Positions 50,860 to 64,000 of a stretch of 64,000 nucleotides of DNA are shown piece by piece; position 1 is the first letter of the stretch, and every line of letters begins with the position of its first letter. The stretch covers positions 7,296,690-7,360,689 of the forward strand of contig OZ037771.1 of assembly GCA_964035545.1 (NCBI GenBank), read 5' to 3'. Source of the DNA: Bugula neritina (lineage: Eukaryota; Bryozoa; Gymnolaemata; Cheilostomatida; Bugulidae). The notes below the pieces were generated by a model, which was not told the origin of the DNA, did not search any database, and was given only the letters and a program-made list of their open reading frames with translations. The position numbers were made by a program, and so were the translations under genes.

Positions 50860-52178
50860 GGGGTAACGGGGGCACAACGGTCATAGGGGTACAAAAAGCC
50901 GGCCAAATTGTGAGAGAACTTATTGACTTAGAGTTGTGATTTTTTTTTCATAAAAAGATATTGACATAATTATTCAGCCCTTGTAGTTTCAACACTTGCG
51001 GAACATACATGTTGAAAAGGCGAGTAAAAAACTGTTTTTACCTACTTTTTGTAAATTTTTTAGGATGTCGTTGAAGCCTTATAACTTTTTACACTCAAAG
51101 GCAAGAAGCCTAGATTTTACTAATACTGTTGCCATTGCTTGTCTCTACAATACTTAACTAATATAACAGCAAACACTGAAACAAATTTTCCTTGAGGCAC
51201 ATTTATTTTCAATTTGGCCACACGGGGCACAATGGGCCACGCTGACCGGGGCACAATGGGCCACCTGATTATTGCACCCTGATCACTGTTATTAGTTTGT
51301 TTGCCCAAAAAGTTGGTTGAAATGTTACTGAAATCTATAAATATAGCCATTTCTGACCTTTTTGTAAAATATCAAAGACATCATGGTAAGACTACAAAAC
51401 TACAAGTTGAAGCTCCCCTAATACATACATCTGGTGAGGTTAAAGCTTTGCCATTTTATACATAATACAAAACTTTCTGCTGTTGCTACTAGTAGATAGT
51501 CATGATAAACATTATATATTACACCATTGAGGGAATATACATGCATTTGACAGAAATGAATTGTGATTTGCTCATTTGCTCCCCCCTCTCCCTTCCGTAC
51601 TCCAGTCACAAACCTCAGCCATTCATGCACCTTAGCTACAGTTCATTGAAAAAATTTCACTCAGAATTTTGTAGTACATTTTAGTAAAGTTTTTTTTAAT
51701 AAACGTTCCTCTGAAGTGAAAATAACAAAACATTTTTAGTTTTAAACAGTAATGATAATGGCACTGCAAAACCGAGTGTTGTGCGTTTGATTTTGCTTTC
51801 CTCTGCTATCCGTATAGTGGCACAAACTGTACAGCTAAAACATGAATTTTGCTGTAGATCTGAAAGAGTATCTTTATTTATTTGTATTATTAAATAAATA
51901 AAGATCAGATATAACAAAATACGCAAAATTTCAATATATTTGTTGTGTCCCACCCAGTGGCCCATTGTACCCCGGTACCGGGGCACAATGGGCCAATTTT
52001 TTCGTCATGAAAATCTCATTATTCTGAAAGTTGTGAAAGAGATAGAAACAACAAATTGGTACCTGTAATAGACAACAGATGCAGCATTGAGACTAGAAAT
52101 TATTGAACTAGTAACTTGAAAAACAGACGAATGAGAGCAACAAATGCAAAATTCGGCCCGTTGTGCCCCCGTTACCCC
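50860..52178. mobile_element. Non-autonomous TIR element with TA target duplication
   Basis: A perfect inverted repeat of 21 bp starts GGGGTAACGGGGGCACAA at 50860 and ends at 52178, flanked by TA on both sides. Internal copies of GGGGCACAATGGGCCA lie at about 51223-51239 and 51248-51263, and as an inverted pair at 51958-51995. The TA duplication suggests the Tc1/mariner/pogo group or a similar one. No transposase reading frame. Confidence 0.78.
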
Positions 52179-52777
52179 TATACTGCTCAACTTTCAAATA
52201 CCAGTTATAACATTATTGTAGCGAAAATTAAACATATGCGCTATGATAATATCATATATATACTGCACAACTTTCAAGCACTAGTTATAGTATTAGGCAT
52301 AATAAATGTTATGTCAATAGAAAATCTATATAGCTTGTTTATTCAAATGTACGAGTGACATATTAAGAACTCAGGTAAATTAAATTGTATTTAGACTCAA
52401 CACTAACAATTATATTTATGAAAGCTTACACCGATTATATAATGGCCTGGAAAAGCTTATCAATTATCAAAAGTAAGTGTAATCTACTTATCGGTTCTTT
52501 TCATGCTTTTACAAACTCTTATTCATAAAATCCAATCAAATATAATAAAGATATGCAAAAGTTATTGATAGCTTTATTACATTGTTATGAGGAGGTTTGT
52601 TTTTAAAGTATGTAGATACAAACCAGTTTGAGTTTACATCACCGCTATCAATTTAAAGTTTTCAAATGCTTTGACCTTTAAACACCCTTCAAGTTCTCAC
52701 GTAAGCTGCCAAACATCGATAACTGCTAATCTGCTTTGAATTATAGATTATAATAAGCACTCGCAGCTGTACTCTAG

Positions 52778-52786
52778 TATATAAAG
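52778..52786 (+). promoter_or_regulatory. TATA box of the LPMO-like gene
   Basis: TATATAAAG at 52778-52786 is 67 bp before the ATG. Transcription would begin near 52808-52816, giving a 5' leader of about 40 nt. The position and match to consensus are good; no other core element was identified. Confidence 0.6.
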
Positions 52787-52852
52787 CTGCGGTGAAGGGC
52801 AAGAGAACCCATTCCACTTTTCATCTAGCAGCTGTATACTGCATCTATTAAC

Positions 52853-56756
<3,904 letters not shown>

Positions 56757-56918
56757 TCTGCACTCCAAATGTATTCATCTTGCATTCCAGCATCTAGCAT
56801 CTTCTCTTTTACACACTAACATAATGCATTTTATAAAAATGCAACCCTAATTGAAATGATCACGTTATGATAATTATTATAGCAACTTTTCTAACGCCAG
56901 TTTGAGTTTACTAATTCA

Positions 56919-56924
56919 AATAAA
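56919..56924 (+). terminator. Poly(A) signal of the LPMO-like gene
   Basis: AATAAA, 163 nt after the stop codon at 56754-56756, followed by a T-rich stretch. Confidence 0.55.
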
Positions 56925-57605
56925 GTTTGTCATTTTGAGAGCAGCAGAACCAAATGTTTTTTTCTTTAAAGTCACTAATAGCAAAATCGTATTAGCTAGT
57001 AGAATGGGTAGACATGGGTTGAGTTTCCTTTTATTTCACGCACACAATAAGGAAGAACTGATACTATAATCAAAGTGCTAACATGGAAAATTATGTACCA
57101 TAATTTAGTAGATCAAGAAATATCTAGATATAACTTTGTTGAGTAGTTGAGTCAGCAAAGATGCCTGCTAGCAAATGTTGAGTCATTCAATAATATACAG
57201 TGTGTAGGGCTTAGTCAGCACTACTCATCTATATATTGAGAAAATCACGAAGTCTAGTCGGGCATCTTGTAAGTTTATTGAAGCAAAAATAAATGCTTAG
57301 CTCATATGAAGAATATCTACCAAAATAAAAAAGGGAAAATTACTAGAATTTTAAAATTGATACCAACATTCTACACGGTTATAATCGAAATACATACTAA
57401 ATTATTATGGTGCAATCAAAGCAAGCGGTCACCATGAATGGCAATTAATTAACTAACAGATTTATGTACACCGTCACTGGCAGCTGTTTTGCTGCCACAC
57501 TACTCTAGATTTAAATAACAACTGTTAGTAGAAACGTGTTGCACACATCACACTATCCTTGTTATCAAAGAGTGCGTTACATGTACCAATATCTCTGGGA
57601 TAGAT

Positions 57606-60474
57606 CTAGCTAATTAGGTGGTCAGTAGCTCTTTGAATATTCCAATCACATGTTGAAAGAGCAACTCTAGCTTTGTGCTAAAATAATTGAAAATATAAAT
57701 GAATTACAAGACAGATAAAATGGCTGAAGTTGTTATTTGTACGACAGCCATATATACAATTTAACAAGAACAAACTATCACATTAATAAACTTTTAGCAA
57801 CACCACTATAGTTCAAAGTACATAATCCTTGTCATCATAAATAAAACCAGCTTTATTAGACATGCTTACCCCTCCCTATCCACCCCGCCCCCCCCCTTAC
57901 TCCAGTGTATGCCCATGAAAGTCTAACCATCAAAACTATGTTTATCAACTGCAAATTTATACTAACTTCTTCAAACCCCATTCCTCGGAGCTGAGATACT
58001 TTTGCTTCTAATTCAGCTTCTCGGTGAGGGCCTACAGTACAGATATAGAATGTGATAGTAGTTATATAGAACGTATATTAGATATATAGAACATGATGGT
58101 AGGTATATAGAACATGATAGAAGATATATAGAACATGATGGTAGGTATATAGAACATGATAGCAGATATATAGAACATGATAGTAGTTATATAAAACGTA
58201 TATTAGATATATAGAACATGATGGTAGACATATAGAACAAGATAGCAGATATATAAAACATGATAGCAGTTATATAGAATGTGATAGTAGATATATAGAA
58301 TGCGATAGTATATATATATATATATATAGAATATGACAGTAGATTTATAGAACCTGATAGAAGATATGTATAATGTGATATTAGATATATAGAATGCAAA
58401 TAATAAAAATCATAATGCCTATAATGATGCTCAAAATTGCACACAATTCCAAGGGAAATATCTAACAAAACTGAAATATTGCCTACACTTTAAAGCTTGT
58501 CGTTTAGGAAACAATAGTTTGCATTTTTATCCTACTCCATACAACAAAATGAGTTTAGCGGTAAGGCTCTACTTAGACTTAGCAACAACACAAGGTCTCC
58601 AAAGAACAAAAAAATAAATTGGATTATAGCAACCAGCAACTGCCTACCTTTTGCATAGATGTAAGTCCAGTGCTTGGCCGTCTGACGGAATACAGACTGT
58701 TGCTCTTTGTACTGTCGAGCCACGACAGCGTCTTGTGGGTCATCAGGCTCGGCAGCAGACAGAAGAGCTTGCAGAGACAAAAGGACTGTGCGCAGTGTCA
58801 TAGCAGCTGCCCTGTGAATAACAACAGTGTTAGAATAACAATACGCTGTTCTCATTGGTTAAAAACACAAGATCTAATAGCTTGGAATATTTATAATCCA
58901 AGACTAGCACATGGTATGACAACCTCCAACATACACTTACAATAAATTTCTTGGTAGAAATAAATTAATCATTTTGCAGTTATTAAAAGTTACGTTTAAA
59001 ATAAATATTTGTGACAAAAAGGCTTTGATCACAAATATATTCAATAATTTCATATTAGTGAAGTCATCTTGAACTAATATCAGAAAAAGAATTCTTATAA
59101 CAAAAAATAACTAAAACATATATAATGCTTTACCAAGCAGCAAGACCTCCTTAACATTTTAAGAGGTCTTTACACTATGAGAAAAGATGAGACCTTAAAA
59201 CAAAATTAAAATGTCAATATTAAATAGAAAATGTTTTTTCCATGTAGCTGACAGAAATACATCTTAAAGCAAGAAAAGACACAGCCAACTGGGTAGAAAA
59301 CCTTTCTATGCAGTGAACATTTCATGTTGACAAGTGGGAAAACTCCAGTACTTAGTATCATTTATTTATCTATTGAGCAACTGTTTCATGAAGAAGACAA
59401 CTCTTATAATATAAGAAAATTTAATAAAAGCTGCCAATTGGAAACAATTAATTGAGATTTAAATGTCTCACCATTGATCTTTCAGGATATCTAAACAAAT
59501 GGCTCCTGTAACTGAACTAATGTTAGGATGCCAGATCTTTGTGATAAACTTCACCTGCAAAGAGAGAGAACCAGCAGCCTCTGTGATACAACTATTTACT
59601 TCAGCACATAACATACACAGATGTGTGACTCGTAACACATGACAACTAAAGGTAAGTAGTAAGTCAGCCTAGGGATATTCTTGTACAGGAAGCAATGAGT
59701 TCCTAGAGGTATGAAAAAAATTGCGGTAGAAAATTTCAAGTGAATGGCTCCGTTGAAGATCTCCACTGTGAAAAGTAAAACAGTGCAACTCAAGTTCTGT
59801 TTGTACAGGAACTACAATGTATAATAAATTTGGAAGGAATCGTGAGTTGAGGTCACCTTTGGAGGGTTGAAAGGGTAGGTTTCTGGAATAACAATGTCTA
59901 GTTGAAAAACTCCGCCATCGTAGGGCGTGTCTGGGGGGCCGGCAATCTCGCCTTTCAGCTCTGTGTATTCGTCATTCTTGAGTTCTAACTTTATATGACA
60001 CTTAGCAACCTGAATAGGAAATTGTAAAGATTTATAAATTCTCAATAAAAATCGACAAGCAATGACATCATCAGTGAAAAGTAAAAATAGCTTCATTGTG
60101 AAAGAGGATTGTACTTTTTCAACAGAATAGTTGCTTCATTTTCCAGTCTCTACTATTTTCTGTTTCAAAAACAGTTTTCTAAGAGAAATCGTGACATAAT
60201 TACTGAATAAAATCATTCTAATTTGCAGAATGTTCAAAACTTAACCAAAAATATATTGGAAAGTACTGTTTTTTCAAAATGTATGCATGTATTTCTGAAA
60301 ATGCACCAGAACAACAGTTGGGTTATCACCATCTTGATCAATAAGCCATTAAAAGATACACATCACACAGAGTTATATTGAATCTTTTGGTTTTATGGAA
60401 TACTAGCTCACCTCTTCACTTTTGATGACTTCTCTAAACTCTCTCTGAATTCTTTGAGCAGCTATATTTGCCAT
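57606..60474 (-). CDS. UBE2K: Ubiquitin-conjugating enzyme E2 K (UBE2K/E2-25K), complete
   Basis: Six exons, 5' to 3': 60474-60412, 60009-59857, 59554-59472, 58811-58648, 58031-57967, 57677-57606. Sum 600 nt, 199 residues, matching the roughly 200 of animal UBE2K. It accepts ubiquitin from E1 on the catalytic Cys92 (GAICLDIL) and builds mainly K48-linked chains. The HPN motif is at 81-83 (IWHPNIS). The UBC fold begins [13 protein letters not shown] and includes [13 protein letters not shown] and ETYPFNPPK. The C-terminal UBA domain is split over the last two exons (LRGMGFEE, then [12 protein letters not shown]...ATDHLIS). Start and stop are unambiguous. The intron between exons 4 and 5 holds a 21-bp minisatellite. 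A housekeeping gene unrelated in function to its neighbours. Confidence 0.96.
58048..58400. repeat. 21-bp minisatellite in a UBE2K intron
   Basis: About 15 degenerate copies of GATAGTAGATATATAGAACA plus one base, some with higher-order alternation (GATGGTAGG next to GATAGAAGA), between UBE2K exons 4 and 5. Confidence 0.85.
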
Positions 60475-61679
60475 GATTTTATATGTTATTAGTTAATCGT
60501 TCCAAACAGAATAGCACTGGCAAGTAAGTACTATGTCCACATGAAGTGCTTAAATCTAAAAAGAACAATAAAATAGAGAATATTTGGCAATTTCATCACC
60601 CAGAAACATATTTCTTGATTCAGTTTAATCAAACTCAATTATTACATTGTTGTTTTGGGTCACATTTGTAAATTATAAGTTTGAATATGATTTTTTTTAT
60701 ATTAGCTTAGTAATATGGGAACTAAAGTTAACAGAAAGCGCATCTATTTTATGGATAGCGTGTGTCAGACTAAGAATAACAATTGAATATGGTTTATCGG
60801 GTATAAAGCAAGAGACAAACCTTATTCTCAATGTTTTTAAATCTAATCTAAAAATGCAGCTATCCTATCAGCCTATAGGCCTTATTCTTGTAATATAGCA
60901 GTTTTAGATGTAATAAATTGATTTATTCTTGGCCTTAGTCTGCACCCTAAATTATTAACAGCAAAGTAAATGCTTTACTGCCACCATCCAACATTGAGAT
61001 CGACGAAAATCAGTTAGTTTGCAAAGTAGAGCACAGTCAAGTGAACTCAAACTATTGTGAACAAAAATGCCACATTTTACAAATCATTAAGAATAAGTTT
61101 GTATTTGTATTTTTAGTAGGCCTACTAGAGGGGCAGAAGCTGCACACATTTCTCAGATACAAATCATTGTTTGAGTATTGTAAGCTTTTAGGAAGTAATT
61201 TCCTACTCCATAATATATTATAACTCATTTTCCCATGACTTAAATTCATTAAGAAACCAAAGGAAAATATATCTGTATATATATCTATATAAAATTTTAT
61301 TACATTAGAAAATACAGCGGCTTGTGTTTCTTCCATAAAAAAACGTATAGAAAAAGCTGTATTTGCCTACATTTATTTTATATACATTTAATATAAAAAC
61401 TTTTTTTTACTAAGCAAAACCAACAAGGTATAAAAATTTTGACAGAAGCATCTGAAACTACTTCATAGATCAATAAAAAACAACATTTATCTATATCCCT
61501 AAACAAATTCCGTTGATGAAATAGGTTTAATCTTTAGCATATTATTAATTACACTTTATCTAAAACATATTTGTAATAAACAAATTTAGTAGTAAAATAT
61601 AAAACTACAAAACTATTTGTAATTTCATTAGTAATTTAATTTTTACAGCAAGAATTTATAAGTTTTTTGTATTTACTTT

Positions 61680-62035
61680 TACTAGACGACTTCTATTTAG
61701 ACAACTTTATTTAAAAAAAACATTAAGAATTAAAAAAATATTTGATGTCATGTTGTATTTATTTTGGTTTCATGTGAATCCATGCGCATAATGACGTAAG
61801 CCATTGCTCTAACAGTTTACTGAAGCCATATCCATAAGATGCAAAATTTTTGAAATAACAATATAATAAATATAATATAATTTTTATGACTATTCCTCTA
61901 CATCATAATTATTTATTCAATTTAAAAGCCAAATATATTTACATATCATCTGCACATATATTTGATAGCAATATTTGGGGTCATCTAACTTGAATTTGGT
62001 CGTCTAACTGGGGGTCGTTTATTAGGAATGACACC
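61680..62035. mobile_element. Fragment of the same TIR family
   Basis: Right end GTCGTCTAACTGGGGGTCG followed by AGGAATGACACC; at the left, CTAGACGACTTCTATTTAG resembles the inner part of the opposite TIR. The outer left end was not found. Confidence 0.4.
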
Positions 62036-62389
62036 GCTAATGTTTTAAAATTTTGTTTTCATCTAAAAGCTAACGCGCTATTAATTATTTATTCATAATT
62101 AAACTGACACTCTAAATTAAATACAACAATAATTCAATTTAACCATGTAATTAGAAGTACCATTGATGTAAGTATTTTCAAGTGGAAGATTTCTACTTAA
62201 TATAGCGTGCATGTTATAAAAAAAAATATTGATAAAATGAACTAATAGTAATAACATAAAATAATTATTAATAATAGGCCTAATTACTAACAATAACATA
62301 AACATTACCGTTATGGTTATCATCATTGTGATAATGGTCATTGACAGATTATGATATTGATAGCCATGCCCATACTCATAAGACATAGT

Positions 62390-62880
62390 GTTCATAATTA
62401 CAATTCTATAATAAATATAATTATGAGTAACTACTATAACTGATTAGCTGTAAAAACTGCTATCATTTATAAGTGTAGCTACAATCATTATGATTATGAG
62501 CACGATTACCATCAGTATGAGTATGAGACTATGATTATAATCATAATGATTTTCAATATTACTATTACTGTTAGTCATGAAATAAATTATCATTCATTAT
62601 TATTATCACCATCAGATTATTATTGTAAATGTAATTATTATAAATATATTTTAATTTATTAATATTAATACTAATAGTCATTATGATTTTAATAGAATAT
62701 AAACTAATACTAATACTAATAGTAATACTAATAATAATAAATATAATTGTTAGCCTGGCTATGACCATCACCCATGACCATTGCCTTGAGCTAGGTCTTT
62801 GATTTACAACTACCAATACTAATAATAATACTAATAGTGATAATTTATTAGTAATACTAATAGTAATACTAATACTTTTA
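62390..62880. repeat. Low-complexity AAT/ACT-rich DNA
   Basis: Degenerate trinucleotide repeats such as ACTAATAATAATA and AGTAATACTAATAC; no gene. The flanks (60480-61670 and 62900-63770) show nothing recognisable. Confidence 0.7.
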
Positions 62881-63772
62881 CTTTTAGTGATTACTGATTA
62901 GTGACTGTGAGTCTGATTACACATTAGCAGCGTTGCCATTGGACTTGGTCTTACAATTACTGGTTTTCAAATTGATAAACTAAGAGTAATTCCGACCAGC
63001 GTCTACGATAGTCGCTGTAGATAAGACTAAGTTACTAAACTAGAGTTACACTTTGACTTTAACTTAGTCTTACAGTTACAGTTACTGGTTAGTGTTACTG
63101 TCAGATTTAGTATTTCAATTTCAATTTGAATTAGCTCAGTCACGTTTTCTTGCTTTAGTCAGCGAAAAATTTTACATTTGAACAATTGCAAATGAAATTT
63201 CCAACTTGATGTAAATTTATCATTTAATAAGCGAAATGTGTTTTATATTAGTAGTACTATGTAGTAACCAATTTCACAATAACTATAAGATGCAAAATTC
63301 TGGGGTTCCTAGGTTAGCGATTGGGAACTACTATTTTATTCGGAAATGCTACTACTGCGTCGGCAATGTACATCCACAGCTAGTTTTTTTAAAATAATAT
63401 TGTTGAAATAGTTACTCAAATGTAATTTTAAAATTTTATTAACAATAGTTAAATTTATTTAACAAAACTTTTTAAAATTGCTGTGGTATTGCGAGTTGTC
63501 TTCTCTTGAAATGTAGTGCCTGGAGAAAAATAACTGAGTGCGTTGTAACAACTTAAAAAATAATTGATGGTACAAATATCATAGGGCATAGACTGAGTCT
63601 GTCATCCAGGCTTTTACTATGACACAAATCATAGACATTGAAATCAATCAGATAAGAATGGTAAAATAATCATTTCATTACCGCTAAAATATATAGGTAA
63701 CTAATTAATTGCATCACTGTTTCTATGGCAGAAAATTCTAGTTGTGTGATTATACCATTATTTATAAAAAAA

Positions 63773-63992
63773 ACTCACACAAGTTTATAGCCACCATCCT
63801 TGCGAGAAACTCGGATGAAAAATTATTTTTCTGTAAATTGGGCTAATTTGACCTATTCAGATGGGGCACAGAAGCAATAATTATGACTGGATATACTCTT
63901 CATAACATTACCAATGGCCTCTACTGGGGTTCGAACACATGACTTTGTGTTTACTAAGCATGAGCTTTAACCCCTAGACCACGGTTGCTCCT
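63773..63992 (-). mobile_element. tRNA-derived SINE, copy 4
   Basis: Inverted copy near the right edge of the window. Head GTGGTCTAGGGGTTAAAGCT, B box GTTCGAACCC, then the ATCCAGTCATAATT middle and the tail CTCGCAAGGATGG. Confidence 0.75.
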
Positions 63993-64000
63993 TCTATTAC

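Noticed and set aside
51120-51986. Several short frames tested as a transposase
   Set aside because: No catalytic DDE/D or HTH pattern; the frames are short and non-overlapping within a non-autonomous element.
58048-58400. CRISPR-like array
   Set aside because: Continuous 21-bp tandem repeats without spacers in an animal intron.
58619-58945. 108-residue plus-strand frame
   Set aside because: Antisense to UBE2K exon 4; the minus-strand reading gives the conserved E2 sequence.

Overview
The window is nuclear DNA of an invertebrate animal. It is AT-rich, has small exons with GT-AG introns, long TA and CA microsatellites, tRNA-derived SINEs and several DNA-transposon derivatives. The gene content would suit a lophotrochozoan such as a mollusc, but that is a weak inference. 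No bacterial or viral genes were seen. All exon models below were made by eye from reading frame, splice sites and paralogue comparison.

Positions 1-46840 hold a cluster of five paralogous type I membrane receptors. Each has fibronectin-III-like (FN3) domains, a membrane-proximal sushi (CCP) domain, one transmembrane helix and its own cytoplasmic tail. Gene A (+, 596-6055) lacks its 5' end, which lies left of the window. Genes B (-, 19063-7536) and C (+, 19695-28598) are a head-to-head inverted duplicate with three N-terminal sushi domains each. Gene D (+, 31399-39931) has one N-terminal sushi and a long repetitive tail. Gene E (-, 46840-40582) has none and may begin straight in the first FN3-like domain. 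All five share one exon-length and intron-phase pattern. That pattern closes the reading frame in B, D and E, and in A from its first visible exon. Gene C is one base short in one exon, which puts a stop in frame. The family looks like cell-surface recognition or signalling receptors. I do not recognise a named orthologue and found no WSXWS cytokine-receptor motif.

Positions 46850-52770 hold no convincing gene. They carry a CA repeat and two terminal-inverted-repeat elements. Positions 52853-56756 encode a secreted protein of 313 residues. Its predicted mature N-terminus is histidine, and it has a C-terminal YTFMWEW...CWEADV block, which suggests an undescribed or little-described copper lytic polysaccharide monooxygenase (LPMO)-like enzyme. 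Positions 60474-57606 (-) encode UBE2K, a ubiquitin-conjugating enzyme with a C-terminal UBA domain, complete in six exons. The rest, to 64000, is repeats and low-complexity DNA.

Two identical 95-base copies of a repeat carry a complete canonical hammerhead self-cleaving ribozyme (cores 18172-18216 and 24317-24361), each abutting a TA tract. The strongest observations are these ribozymes, the LPMO-like gene, and the receptor cluster with its near-palindromic bidirectional promoter.
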